Shown: positions 1 to 7,843, counted from the first letter of the stretch. The stretch is 64,000 nt of DNA from Pseudomonadota bacterium (GCA_018242505.1 JAFEBU010000053.1:1-64000); one strand, 5' to 3'. A program made the numbers and translations. Notes: generated by a model from the sequence alone, not told the origin.

Positions 1-50
1 AAAGGCTTGATCAGCCGCCATTCGACATCGCTGAGATCGAACCGAGCCAT
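1..50 (-). mobile_element. IS5-family transposase, N-terminal fragment running off the window edge
   Basis: Read leftward from the ATG at 48-50, the sequence encodes MARFDLSDVEWRLIKP. This matches the usual start of IS5-group transposases (the DDE-family orfA product, 'M-R-DLTD-EW-I-P'). Only 16 codons are visible because the gene continues past base 1, so I cannot say whether the element is intact. A purine-rich stretch (GGAGGTGAAG) lies just before the ATG and is a good ribosome-binding site. No terminal inverted repeat could be assigned. Confidence 0.7.
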
Positions 51-108
51 CTTCACCTCCGGCAAGATCGCAGTGAATCAGTTCAGCTCAATCTTGGGAA
101 TATCCTTT

Positions 109-270
109 ATGGGTACAGAATCTAGTCAGAACGACCGCGCGGCCTTCATCGAAGCCGCTCGCGCGGCCGAAGCTGATGAAGACGAGAAGCGATGGGAGGC
201 TCGTCTAAAGGCCGTGGTGAAGCCGCCAGCAAAGACGAAGAAGAAGGGGAAGGAGCGGGTAAAAAGATGA
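109..270 (+). CDS. Small charged hypothetical protein (53 aa)
   Basis: The frame is open from base 7, but the first part runs through the transposase upstream region, so I take the internal ATG at 109. The product is about 53 residues, acidic in the middle (FIEAARAAEADEDEKRWE) and lysine/arginine rich at the end. Short proteins with this 'FIEAAR..EADEDE..W..RL' pattern occur in Hyphomicrobiales, with no known function that I can name. Its stop overlaps the next gene's start as ATGA (267-270), which supports both genes being real and translationally coupled. Nothing suggests export or membrane insertion. Confidence 0.5.
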   Translation: MGTESSQNDRAAFIEAARAAEADEDEKRWEARLKAVVKPPAKTKKKGKERVKR

Positions 271-515
271 AGAAGCCGCAAACCGGCGCCGAAAGACAAC
301 TGATTTTCGCATTAGTGCACATGTGTGAACAGTATTTGACGGTACCCAAGGGGTACAGGGATCGGCCGCTCGACCTCGAGCATAAGTTCATGAGTGCTGG
401 CGAGGAGGCCATTGAGTTGCTTGCGGAATATGGGCTCGCGGACCGCCTCCATGGTGGTGGCAATTGGAGTGAAGCCGCACTGGCCTATCGTTTTCCGCGC
501 GAAAGCAAAGCCTAG
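267..515 (+). CDS. Hypothetical protein (82 aa), coupled to the upstream small gene
   Basis: I chose the ATG at 267 because it forms an ATGA overlap with the preceding stop and has an AGGAGCGGG ribosome-binding site nine bases upstream. An upstream in-frame start at 192 would give an odd low-complexity leader. The 82-residue product reads as a soluble alpha-helical protein with amphipathic stretches (ERQLIFALVHMCEQYL, AGEEAIELLAEYGL). I do not recognise a family. It is probably co-expressed with the 109-270 gene. Confidence 0.5.
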   Translation: MKKPQTGAERQLIFALVHMCEQYLTVPKGYRDRPLDLEHKFMSAGEEAIELLAEYGLADRLHGGGNWSEAALAYRFPRESKA

Positions 516-599
516 ACTTGGGTGTGTGAAGTATACAATCGCCTCTTGCTTTGGTCGGTACGGTCTTGTGGCGAGTGTGTGCCTGCTCGCATGGGCAAC

Positions 600-804
600 A
601 GGAGCCAAGGAGAGGAGAACGGATGGGTCAGGCAATCTCCGACGTCGCGAGCGTAGCGGTGGCGACCTGGTAGAGCAGCGGTTGGAACAGGTGATGGTTG
701 CGCCGATCGATCATTGTGATGCGGACCGCCGCGTTCGCGAGACAGCGCGCGCGAACGGCAAGGCCACCGGAACGGGCTCCGACGATGATGATATGATGGA
801 TGCG
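600..804 (-). pseudogene. Type II NADH dehydrogenase (Ndh) N-terminal remnant
   Basis: Read leftward from about 804, the frame gives HHIIIVGARSGGLAV, then RITMIDRRNHHLFQPLLYQV and ATATLATSEIA before a TGA at 628-630. This is the FAD-binding N-terminus of type II NADH:quinone oxidoreductases (dinucleotide-binding strand, then the 'DRxNHHLFQPLLYQVAT' segment). The gene is dead. The glycine-rich loop has an arginine where a glycine is expected (GARSGG for GxGxxG), a stop replaces the usual Trp after SEIA, and the remaining ~350 residues are absent. It lies just downstream of cbpM on the same strand. It explains most of the otherwise gene-free stretch 516-831. Confidence 0.7.
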
Positions 805-831
805 GAGAGCTTCGTTACCCGATGTATTGCC

Positions 832-1116
832 CTACCGTGAAGTGGGCGTCTGAAGCTCTCCGGCCAATTGCTCGAGTACGCCGCGCAAGCCATGGAGCTG
901 ATCCACGAGGTGGAGGATCATCTCCACTCCTTCGTCGTTGAAGCCGAAATCCGTTTTCAGATCGCGGATGAGCCGCGCACGTGCAAGGTCAACGTCGGAG
1001 AAGTCAATTCCTGCGGCATTCTCCTCTGGAATGAGCCATCGCTGCTCGAGCCAGAAATCCAGCGTGTGCACCTGGAGACCCAGGCAGGTCAGGAATTCCT
1101 GCTTGTTCATGATCAT
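832..1116 (-). CDS. cbpM: Chaperone modulator CbpM-like protein
   Basis: The 94-residue protein has a MerR-like N-terminal region (TLDFWLEQRWLIPE followed by DVDLARARLIRDLKTDFGFNDEGVEMILHLVDQ). This is the signature of CbpM, the small modulator that binds and restrains the J-domain protein CbpA. Its start overlaps the stop of the dnaJ-like gene by ATGA (1113-1116), so the pair is translationally coupled, as in the E. coli cbpA-cbpM operon. A second in-frame ATG two codons later (1110) is an alternative start. The likely role is cytoplasmic control of the DnaK co-chaperone encoded directly upstream. Confidence 0.85.
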   Translation of the reverse strand: MIMNKQEFLTCLGLQVHTLDFWLEQRWLIPEENAAGIDFSDVDLARARLIRDLKTDFGFNDEGVEMILHLVDQLHGLRGVLEQLAGELQTPTSR

Positions 1117-2018
1117 GATGTCCTGTCCTCAAGCGGATTGAATGTTTTGCCCTTTTCCCAGTTCGAAACGAATGCCTCGAGCGCGGGATCCGGAGATTTG
1201 GGCAAGACTACCTTCAACCTGACGAGTTCATCACCGTGGCCTCCACTCCGGCGCGGCGCACCTTTGCCTTTCAGGCGCATTGTTGTCCCGGTGTTCGATC
1301 CCTTCGGCACTGTCATGGTTACTTCGCCGGTCGGCGTCGGAACGCGAATCTTTCCCCCAAGAACGGCTTCGGAAAGGGAGATCGGCAATTCCAGAGAAAT
1401 GTCGTCGCCCTCGCGCGTGAAGCGACGGTCGGGCCGGACTTCCACCTCGATCAGGGCGTCCCCGGGGCGCCCTTTCCCGGTGCCGCGAGCGCCCTTGCCT
1501 CGCAGACGCAGGACTTGTCCGTCCACCAGGCCGGCCGGAATTTTCACATCAAGAGTGCCGCCATCCGGCAGGGTCAGACGCTTGCTGGCGCCCGTGATCG
1601 ACTCCACAAAATCGATCGGCAGGCGGTAGTGTACATCCCGTCCAGGTCTATTCGCGCGGGCTCTTTCACTGCGCCTCAGGAGCTCAGCGAAAGCGTCCTC
1701 TGAATCCGTGAAATCGGCGAAGCCGGAAGTGTCGGTGTAGCGGTGACTGCGATCGGACGTTGCAAAATCTCGATAGAAACGTTGCTGCGGCCGTTCTGCA
1801 CCGGACGCGTCGATCTCACCGTTGTCGAAACGTTTGCGCTTCTCTGCATCTCCCAACAGATCATAGGCGCCCGCGACTTCCTTGAACTTCTCCTCGGCAG
1901 CTCTGTCTCCGGGATTGAGATCCGGGTGCAACTTCTTTGCAAGTTTACGGTACGCAATCTGAATATCGGCAGCTGAAGCCGTAGGGGCAACACCAAGAAC
2001 GTCGTACGGATTCTTCAC
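1113..2018 (-). CDS. cbpA: DnaJ-class co-chaperone, CbpA-like
   Basis: An N-terminal J domain (NPYDVLGV, then YRKLAKKLHPDLNPGD with the HPD tripeptide) is followed by a linker. The C-terminal substrate-binding domains come next (LPDGGTLDVKIPAGLVDGQ, LRGKG, RRFTREGDD, SLSEAVLGGKIRVPTPTG). The Cys-rich zinc domain of true DnaJ is absent, so this is a type II, CbpA-like J protein of about 300 residues. The frame is open upstream to 2099. I prefer the GTG at 2016-2018, which gives a protein starting V/M-K-N-P-Y-D like homologues and has GGAG upstream. It should stimulate DnaK ATP hydrolysis in the cytoplasm, modulated by the adjacent CbpM. Confidence 0.85.
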   Translation of the reverse strand: MKNPYDVLGVAPTASAADIQIAYRKLAKKLHPDLNPGDRAAEEKFKEVAGAYDLLGDAEKRKRFDNGEIDASGAERPQQRFYRDFATSDRSHRYTDTSGFADFTDSEDAFAELLRRSERARANRPGRDVHYRLPIDFVESITGASKRLTLPDGGTLDVKIPAGLVDGQVLRLRGKGARGTGKGRPGDALIEVEVRPDRRFTREGDDISLELPISLSEAVLGGKIRVPTPTGEVTMTVPKGSNTGTTMRLKGKGAPRRSGGHGDELVRLKVVLPKSPDPALEAFVSNWEKGKTFNPLEDRTS

Positions 2019-2292
2019 GACCTTCTCCGCAATAACTTCTGTTCGCTCAAATCGAGAACTGCAATGCAGTCTCGACCTCAGTCGCAACACAACGGGCAAT
2101 TGCCGCAGGTCGTTCGATCTGGTTTGGCAATTTGATGGGGTGGACCGCTGTCGCTCAGCTCATCCTAACGGATCAAACCCAAAATCAAAGAGACCGCGAC
2201 TTGAGTATTCGAACCACCGTAGCGAAGTATCTCAAAAGAACGACTTGCAGCAGTACGTCTAGAAGATGATCGCAGTCGAGGGTGATGCCGCG

Positions 2293-2330
2293 ATGGATAA
2301 CTTGTCCATTCGGCTTGGACAAATTGTCCA
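2293..2330. promoter_or_regulatory. Paired inverted repeats upstream of a sigma-54 promoter (activator-site candidate)
   Basis: A perfect 15-bp palindrome, TGGACAA-A-TTGTCCA, lies at 2316-2330. A second, related half-site pair (ATGGA...TTGTCCAT, 2293-2309) lies immediately upstream. They sit roughly 50-90 bp before the -24/-12 promoter at 2382. That position fits an upstream binding site for a sigma-54 enhancer-binding protein, or a repressor. The protein that binds is unknown. Confidence 0.5.
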
Positions 2331-2381
2331 TGAGACAACGAAAGCGGAAGCCTAACGTATTGACATTGCGACCTGCTCAGA

Positions 2382-2398
2382 TTGGCACGGCTGTTGCG
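2382..2398 (+). promoter_or_regulatory. Sigma-54 (-24/-12) promoter
   Basis: The sequence TTGGCACGGCTGTTGCG matches the RpoN consensus (YTGGCACG-N4-TTGC) at every conserved position, with GG at -24 and GC at -12 in the correct spacing. It points toward the Hsp20-like gene starting at 2490. A perfect palindrome sits about 50 bp upstream. Transcription from here would need an AAA+ enhancer-binding activator; none is encoded nearby. Confidence 0.75.
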
Positions 2399-2489
2399 AC
2401 GGGTATCACGACTGTTGCGACGAGTATTCGGAATCGATCGAGCATGTGCCGGTCTCTTTATGGAAAAGAAAGAGAAAGTAGGAGGAAGA

Positions 2490-2882
2490 ATGGCGCAAAA
2501 TTATCCGACGCCCATCCATTCAGGAACTCCCATTCGTTCACGCGGTTCTCTGGTTGGCGATTTGGAGCACCCACTGCTTTCGCTTCACCGGGAGATGAAC
2601 CGCTTGTTCGACGATGTGTTTCACCGTCGGCCTGGTGGATCGACGCAAGATGGTTCGCAGCAGTATGTGCCCATGCTGCTGAGCATCGACGTGAGCGAAA
2701 CGGACAAGGAGATACGGATTTGCGCCGATCTTGCAGGCGTAAGCGAGGACAATATCGATGTGTCTCTCGCGCGTCTCGAGGGGACGGTTCGATTTCTGGC
2801 CGAGCGGGACGCAGATGGAATGGCCCCGTGGATGGCGCCTGGTGTGAGTTTTGTCGAAAATCGTCTTGGGGTCAGATCCTGA
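2490..2882 (+). pseudogene. Truncated small heat-shock protein (Hsp20/alpha-crystallin)
   Basis: From the ATG at 2490, which has a strong AGGAGGAAGA ribosome-binding site, the product begins like alphaproteobacterial Hsp20 proteins: LLSLHREMNRLFDDVF, then the start of the alpha-crystallin domain (IDVSETDKEIRICADLAGVS and EDNIDVSL). After about residue 94 the match ends. The expected beta-sandwich and the A-x-x-x-n-G-V-L motif are missing, replaced by an unrelated tail (RLEGTVRFLAERDADGMAPW) to a stop at 2882. The most likely reading is a deletion that removed the C-terminal half. The promoter and translation signals are intact, so a non-functional or oligomerisation-defective fragment could still be made. 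Confidence 0.7.
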
Positions 2883-2921
2883 GCGGACTATCGTTCCACA
2901 GAAATCTGCAAGGAGCCATGT

Positions 2922-3866
2922 GTGTCTTCTCCTAGTTCACAGCCGGTCGTCGCGGAGCTTACGCGCGCCGCGATTTTCCTCGTCGTGACAGTGAATGCAG
3001 GAAAGGAATGCGACACCGCGGTACGAGCCATGTGTGGCGATCTACCTGCTCTTTTGCGAGCCGTTGGCTTCCGAGACCTCGAAGGTAGGCTGTCATGTGT
3101 GATGGCGTTCGGGTCCGATGCCTGGGATCGGCTTTTCGGCCAACCGAGACCGGCTGATCTGCATCCCTTCCAAGAGATTCGCGGTCAGCATTATGCTCCG
3201 GCAACACCGGGTGACATCCTCTTCCACATCCGCGCTACGCGCATGGATCTGTGTTTCGAACTGGCGACGCAAATCATATCCCGGCTCGGGAGCGCCGTCT
3301 CAGTCGTCGACGAAGTGCATGGCTTCAACTACTTCGATGATCGCGACCTGATCGGCTTCGTCGACGGGACCGAGAATCCAGTGAAAGAAGCTGCAGATGC
3401 CGCCACTATCATTGGCGACGAAGACGCCGCCTTTGCCGGCGGCAGCTACGTGATCGTGCAGAAGTACATCCACGACCTGAAGGGGTGGAATGCGCTGCCG
3501 GTCGAGCAACAAGAAAAGATTATCGGCAGGACCAAACTGGCGGACATCGAGCTGGACGATGCCGTGAAGCCAACCTCGGCGCACAACGCCCTGACGACGA
3601 TCGTTGAAGACGGGAAGCAGCTTGAGATCGTGCGGGACAATATGCCGTTCGGCGAGGTGGGGAAGGGGGAGTTCGGCACCTATTTCATCGGTTACGCCAA
3701 GTCTCCACGCAGGATCGAGCAGATGCTCATCAACATGTTTGTGGGCAGGCCACCCGGCAATTACGATCGGCTGCTGGACTTTAGCCGTGCTGTCACCGGC
3801 ACGCTGTTCTTCGTGCCGTCGATGGCCTTTCTGGACAAGGTCGCATCCGAGGCCGCGGCTTCCTAG
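2922..3866 (+). CDS. DyP-type peroxidase (class B-like)
   Basis: This 314-residue haem peroxidase has the family signature GFVDGTENP (residues 145-153, catalytic Asp148). It also has a proximal haem-ligand His at residue 221 (PTSAHNAL) and the distal Arg238/Asn240 pair in IVRDNMPFG. The order matches bacterial B-type DyPs. It would use H2O2 to oxidise dyes, phenolics or Mn(II). Such enzymes are often encapsulin cargo or Tat-independent cytoplasmic proteins, and no signal peptide is visible. The GTG at 2922 is preferred: AGGAG lies six bases upstream, while the ATG at 2918 runs into a stop within six codons. It follows the broken hsp20 by 39 bp and may be read from the same promoter. Confidence 0.9.
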   Translation: MSSPSSQPVVAELTRAAIFLVVTVNAGKECDTAVRAMCGDLPALLRAVGFRDLEGRLSCVMAFGSDAWDRLFGQPRPADLHPFQEIRGQHYAPATPGDILFHIRATRMDLCFELATQIISRLGSAVSVVDEVHGFNYFDDRDLIGFVDGTENPVKEAADAATIIGDEDAAFAGGSYVIVQKYIHDLKGWNALPVEQQEKIIGRTKLADIELDDAVKPTSAHNALTTIVEDGKQLEIVRDNMPFGEVGKGEFGTYFIGYAKSPRRIEQMLINMFVGRPPGNYDRLLDFSRAVTGTLFFVPSMAFLDKVASEAAAS

Positions 3867-3928
3867 AATGCTGGTTCGCCCTCGACTGCAATTGAGTCCA
3901 AATCCATGTCACAGCGACGAGGGCCGTC

Positions 3929-4162
3929 ATGAGGACGTACAGCGTTCTGGTTGGAAAATGCTATCGAACCAGATCAGGTGAGGTTCGCGAGGTAAGCGGC
4001 TACTTGAATGGGGAGGTTATCTATACGATGCATGTCCCGTACAGGAACAGCGGGGAACGTATTGCGCCTCGCCTTTCATGGGAGCAATTCGCACAGGAAG
4101 CCGAGAGCGAGGTTGAGTGCCCTGGTGTTCCGGACAGCACCTTTCCCTCTCGAGTCACCTGA
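3929..4162 (+). CDS. Conserved hypothetical protein (77 aa)
   Basis: The protein contains YSVLVGKCYRTRSGEVREV, then GYLNGEVIYTMHVPYR and LSWEQFAQEAESEVEC. A 'K-Y-R---GEVR-V-G...G-V-Y......W..F..E...EV' layout is seen in small alphaproteobacterial proteins that look like single beta-barrel modules. I cannot name a family with confidence. It starts with an ATG at 3929, has no good Shine-Dalgarno, and lies 62 bp after the peroxidase gene. No transmembrane or export signal is seen. Confidence 0.5.
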   Translation: MRTYSVLVGKCYRTRSGEVREVSGYLNGEVIYTMHVPYRNSGERIAPRLSWEQFAQEAESEVECPGVPDSTFPSRVT

Positions 4163-4205
4163 TCAGGCGATCGAGGCCGTCGACATCAACATGGTTGGGA
4201 AGGAC

Positions 4206-4424
4206 ATGCCCCGTTCCAAGAGAGTGCGAAGCGCGCAGGTAACATCTGCTGAACTCGATCGTCTGCTCGATGTAGCGTTGGAGGAGACGTTCCCGGCCAG
4301 CGACCCCGTAGCGATCACGATAGATTCGAATTCCGCGGCCGAAAGACCTTCGATCGACCGTCCAGACGCCAGGCGCCGGCGCGTCGGCAGGCGATCTCGG
4401 TCGACCTCGCGGGCCAAGCCATAG
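4206..4424 (+). CDS. Small conserved protein with the ETFPASDPVAI motif (72 aa)
   Basis: The segment LDRLLDVALEETFPASDPVAI is the hallmark of a widespread family of short, uncharacterised alphaproteobacterial proteins, often near stress genes. The tail is arginine rich. The ATG at 4206 has GGGAAGGAC directly upstream; an ATG at 4191 is also possible. The frame extends further upstream (to 4008), but that part overlaps the 3929-4162 gene and does not look coding. Its function is unknown. Confidence 0.6.
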   Translation: MPRSKRVRSAQVTSAELDRLLDVALEETFPASDPVAITIDSNSAAERPSIDRPDARRRRVGRRSRSTSRAKP

Positions 4425-4508
4425 TGAGCGTGATAGTCTGGTCGACACTCACGGGATTCATGTCCGTCGGCGTACGGGGGGAGATGAAAGCAAGGGGCGT
4501 CGATGCGA

Positions 4509-4560
4509 GGCCACCACGACGAGTAACTCTGATGCAGGGCCGCCATGACGAGTAACTCTG
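4509..4560. repeat. Two imperfect 23-bp direct repeats
   Basis: The unit GGCC-R-CCA-Y-GACGAGTAACTCTG occurs at 4509-4531 and again at 4538-4560, differing at two positions and offset by 29 bp. It lies in the gap between a small gene and the broken glycosidase gene. It could be a small duplication or a protein-binding site; there is no direct evidence for either. Confidence 0.55.
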
Positions 4561-4578
4561 GGGTGTCGAGGAGGCGAT

Positions 4579-5153
4579 GTGAACTTGATCATCGAGGATT
4601 ATGCGCCCATCAGCAACGTTCTTCCCGCGGCTCTCGTCGGCCGTAACTGTCCGATGGCTGGTTGTGCATGCCACGCTTCGATTCAGAGGCATGCTTCAGT
4701 GCGCTCCCCGGTTCATCGGACAATGCCGGTGGCCGATCGTATCCACTGGCGAGATGGTTTCCACTAGGCGGCGCCATCGTGATGGCACACTCGTCCCTGA
4801 GAACTGAATTCACGACGAGCGGAAGCTGCGTCGTCGTCGACTTCATGCCGGCTTTCGAGAACGTAATCGACATTGTCCGGGCTGTTGAGGGACGCCATGG
4901 GAGAGTCGTCCGTAGGATAGTCGCCACGCAGACCGAGTTTGTCTCCCGCTTCGGATATGGGGGTATCGTACCGTGGGTGTATTGCCGTGAAGATGGAGTC
5001 GGCGTTATCGCTGGTCCCAATGCCGTACAGTTATTTGCGCCGGTATCATTCGTCGGTGGAGATTTTCAGACCACTGCCACATTCGTCGTGTCGGATAGTG
5101 AACATCTGGTGAGGCCAGGAACGTCAGCGGGGGGTGATCTTTGGAGTTCGTAG
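4579..5153 (+). pseudogene. GH15 (glucoamylase/trehalase-like) N-terminal remnant, frameshifted
   Basis: A GTG at 4579 behind GAGGAGGCG opens IIEDYAPISNVLPAALVGRN, the conserved start of GH15-type bacterial trehalases and glucoamylases ('IEDYALIGD...AALVGRDGSIDWLCWPRFDS'). The homology then jumps to another frame near 4655-4665, continuing as MPRFDSEACFSAL, TEFTTSGSCVVVDFMP, FVSRFGYGGIVPWV and VIAGPNAVQLFAPV up to 5153. The frameshift replaces the expected IDWLCW segment. Everything after about 200 residues, including the (alpha/alpha)6 catalytic domain, is missing. The gene is therefore dead, with only the beta-sandwich N-domain left. Confidence 0.75.
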
Positions 5154-5336
5154 GCGATGCCACACCCGGTTGCCAAGAATACTGGCCTATCGCTGAAGGG
5201 CCGAGTCTCGTGGCCCTCTCAAGGGGCAGGCATTGAAGGAGTGTTGGGGGAGGGGGTTAACAACCTGATTGCTATCACTGAGTAATGTATCGAAAGAGAG
5301 AGTAACAGTTGATGTAGACCAAAGGAGGTTCCCACA

Positions 5337-5531
5337 ATGGAAGAATACGACCTTTATCTAAATATCAAAAAGCCTGCCATTGGCCTTTACGTTCGCAAGG
5401 GCGCGAGTCTCCCCGATCTTGCCGATAAAGGAGACTGGGTCTTTGATGGCACTGCGGCACAGGACCTGCTGCCACCCAGCGTCGTGCAAGGTGTTGCAGC
5501 GAATGGCCATGCCTTTCGGGACATGGATTAA
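5337..5531 (+). CDS. Small conserved hypothetical protein (64 aa)
   Basis: A strong AAAGGAGG ribosome-binding site lies seven bases before the ATG at 5337. The compact 64-residue protein contains DLYLNIKKPAIGLYVRKGA, DWVFDGTAAQDLLPP and HAFRDMD. Near-identical short proteins occur in Bradyrhizobium-like genomes; their function is unknown to me. It stands alone between two remnants and looks intact. The 180-bp stretch before it (5157-5336) holds no other recognisable gene. Confidence 0.75.
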   Translation: MEEYDLYLNIKKPAIGLYVRKGASLPDLADKGDWVFDGTAAQDLLPPSVVQGVAANGHAFRDMD

Positions 5532-5534
5532 AGC

Positions 5535-5770
5535 GAGCTAAGACGCGAGAACAGCGGACCAGGGGCCGTTGCGTGGAAGAGCATTTTGAATGCGCTCTCG
5601 GCAAAGCTCTTCTTCCTGCCAAAGCACTCGCCAGATCTAAACCCGATTGAGATGCTTTTCTCCAAGCTCGAACACGGCCTGTGCAAGGCAGCGCAGTGCT
5701 CCCATGACGCCATCTGCGCCGCTTCCGTCGACCTGCTGTCTACCGCCCAGCCCAGCGAGTGTTTCCCGCT
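5535..5770 (+). mobile_element. IS630-family transposase C-terminal remnant
   Basis: In the forward frame the sequence reads ALSAKLFFLPKHSPDLNPIE, then MLFSKLEHGLCKAA and ASVDLLSTAQPSECF. This is the last third of IS630 (DDE) transposases, including the final catalytic glutamate in 'SPDLNPIE'. No N-terminal half, start codon or inverted repeats are visible. It ends against the 3' end of the leftward binding-protein gene at 5779. It is a decayed fragment marking an old insertion or rearrangement at the border of the catabolic island. Confidence 0.8.
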
Positions 5771-5778
5771 GTTGTCTG

Positions 5779-6786
5779 CTAGGTCTTTGGTAGGAAGTCG
5801 TCCGTGTAGACGTCGTTTGGCTTTAGGTCGCCCTTGAACGTTTCGAATGCCTGCTTCATGAGGACAAGTGTTTGTTCCCAGTCGGCCTGAGCCATGTACC
5901 CAAACCCCTTGCCTGCCGAATTCTTCGTATGAAGATAGGGCGGCGTGCGATTCAGCTGCTCCAGCAGTAGTTCTCGATCCGAACTGGGGCGCGCGGCTGC
6001 GAGCGCAGCCACCGCTGCTTGCGGATCCTTGAGGCCTTCTTTGAATCCCTTGGCTGTGGCAGCCATGAAGCTGCGGAGAAGCGCCGGATTTTCAGCGGCT
6101 GTCTTCTTTGACACGAAGAGGCCGCCACCCAGCATGTTCACGCCGTAGTCTGCGTACTTGATTGGCCGTTCGATCGGCTTCTGGCGTGCGACGCGAAGCG
6201 CATCGGTAAATTCCCAGCCGATCATGAAGTCGATCTTGCCTTGCAGGAGGGACGTGTGGACGATCGCATGGCTAAGCTGGATTTTCTTGACCTTCGAGGC
6301 ATCGAATCCCGCGGCGGCTGCGAATGCGGGAAACAGACGTGTCGAATAGTCGTCGGGGTTGTAACCCCAAGTCTTTCCTTCGAGATCTTTTGGCTTGGTG
6401 ATGCCAGAGCCCTTCAAGGAGATGACGGAATCCGGCATCGTCTGAATCATACCGCCGATAGCGAGCAACGGCCGGCCCTGCGATATTCCGAGCGCCACGG
6501 TTGCCAGGCTCGCAATTCCAATGGTGTCGCTTCCTTCGGAAATCGCGGTCAGCGTCGATAGACTACCCTTGCCATCGAAAATCTGGATATCGATGCCTTG
6601 CTCCTTGTAGAAGCCGCGGCTTAACGCGAGAAAGTAGGGAGCATGGTAGCCGGACGGAGTCCAATCCAGGCGCAACGTCGCCGATTGGCGGCTTTGAGCC
6701 CTTGCGCCACTCGCGCTAAGGCCGATTGCCTGCAAACTCGCCGCCGACGACAGATACTTGAGAAGTGTCCGCTTCTTCATGTTCAT
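5779..6786 (-). CDS. ABC transporter substrate-binding protein, NMT1/SsuA-like
   Basis: The 335-residue precursor starts with a lysine/arginine-rich region and a hydrophobic signal peptide (LLKYLSSAASLQAIGLSASG, cleavage probably after ARA). The NMT1/THI5-like periplasmic-binding fold follows (LRLDWTPSGYHAPYFLALSRGFYKEQGIDI, ITKPKDLEGKTWG). Proteins of this type deliver sulfonates, pyrimidine-like or aromatic acids to SsuBC-type importers. The ATG at 6786 has AGGGGG upstream and is preferred over 6858. It is the last gene of a leftward cluster after the permease and ATPase genes, with a 214-bp gap before it. The ligand is not deducible. Confidence 0.85.
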   Translation of the reverse strand: MNMKKRTLLKYLSSAASLQAIGLSASGARAQSRQSATLRLDWTPSGYHAPYFLALSRGFYKEQGIDIQIFDGKGSLSTLTAISEGSDTIGIASLATVALGISQGRPLLAIGGMIQTMPDSVISLKGSGITKPKDLEGKTWGYNPDDYSTRLFPAFAAAAGFDASKVKKIQLSHAIVHTSLLQGKIDFMIGWEFTDALRVARQKPIERPIKYADYGVNMLGGGLFVSKKTAAENPALLRSFMAATAKGFKEGLKDPQAAVAALAAARPSSDRELLLEQLNRTPPYLHTKNSAGKGFGYMAQADWEQTLVLMKQAFETFKGDLKPNDVYTDDFLPKT

Positions 6787-7000
6787 GGTTGTAGGCCCCC
6801 TGTTTCCCGATTGATTGACACTTTCCTCGCTCGGCTCGCTGCTTGACGTTGCTGCCAACGTTGTCGCTATGAGCAGGCCGCAGAGGCGAGCAAGTGCTGT
6901 ACACCAAGTGCTTTAGCCATGTTGCCGACGATCATATCAGCGATGCCTCGATCAAGCGTAAAGATCAGAAATTCGAGGAACGGCTGCGAAAATTTCGGCA

Positions 7001-7840
7001 CTAGCTGTCGACGAGCGCGTCCCGCCTAACGGAGCTGTGCCACGGGAGAAGCTGCCGTTCGAGAAGACCGATGAGACCGAAAAGCAAAATGCCGGCGACC
7101 GAAAGAATGAGGATGGCGGAGAACTGCCGGGTAACATTCTGATCGGTGGCCGCGACGATGATGAGGTATCCCAAGCCACTATCTGCGCCCACGAATTCCG
7201 CGACGATCGCACCAATTACCGCCAGGACGATCGCTACCTTCAGGCCCGCAAAAACACTTGGTAATGCGTTTGGCAGTCGAAATCGCCAAAAGACTTGCAA
7301 AGGCGAGGCGCCCATGGATTGTGCGAGATAGACCGTCTGCATATTGAGCGACTTAAGTCCAACCACGGCATTGATCACGATCGGGAAGAAGGTGATCAGC
7401 GTGACGATGATGATCTTTGGCAGAAGGCCGAAGCCGAACCAGACAAGAAATAGCGGGGCGACTGCGACCTTGGGGATCGTCTGCGTGCCGACGATAATCG
7501 GATAGACCAGCCGCTCGAAAGTACGGGAATAGGTGAACAGAATCGCGAGCGGCATTGCAATTGCAACGGATACAATAAAGCCCAGCACGATTTCGAACAG
7601 TGTCACTGCCGTTTCGGATAGCAGCAAATCCCAGGACAAAACCAGGTCTTTCAAGACCGCCAATGGCGAAGGCAATAGGTACGCAGGAAAATCGAATGCG
7701 TCGACTGCCACTTGCCATGTGAGGAAGAAGGCCAGGCCGCTAATCAGGGCATAGGGTGTTTCAGCCTGTGCGAGCCATCGTCGCCACGTCGATGGAGTCG
7801 CTCGCATTTGCGGCAGTGCCAGTTCTTTGGCTTGGGTCAT
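7001..7840 (-). CDS. ABC transporter permease, SsuC/TauC-like
   Basis: The 279-residue inner-membrane protein has about six hydrophobic segments (for example LISGLAFFLTWQVAV, IVLGFIVSVAIAMPLAILF, SAILILSVAGILLFGLIGLL). It has the EAA-type cytoplasmic loop around AQSMGASPLQVFWRFRLPNALP, which docks with the ATPase. It belongs to the binding-protein-dependent permeases of the nitrate/sulfonate/taurine group. It starts 3 bp after the ATPase stop, so the two are coupled. Normally two copies form a homodimer. Confidence 0.9.
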   Translation of the reverse strand: MTQAKELALPQMRATPSTWRRWLAQAETPYALISGLAFFLTWQVAVDAFDFPAYLLPSPLAVLKDLVLSWDLLLSETAVTLFEIVLGFIVSVAIAMPLAILFTYSRTFERLVYPIIVGTQTIPKVAVAPLFLVWFGFGLLPKIIIVTLITFFPIVINAVVGLKSLNMQTVYLAQSMGASPLQVFWRFRLPNALPSVFAGLKVAIVLAVIGAIVAEFVGADSGLGYLIIVAATDQNVTRQFSAILILSVAGILLFGLIGLLERQLLPWHSSVRRDALVDS

Positions 7841-7843
7841 CGC

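Noticed and set aside
394-840. A 148-codon plus-strand open frame after the small gene pair
   Set aside because: It overlaps the end of the 267-515 gene and runs antisense to the Ndh remnant at 600-804; the translation shows no family features.
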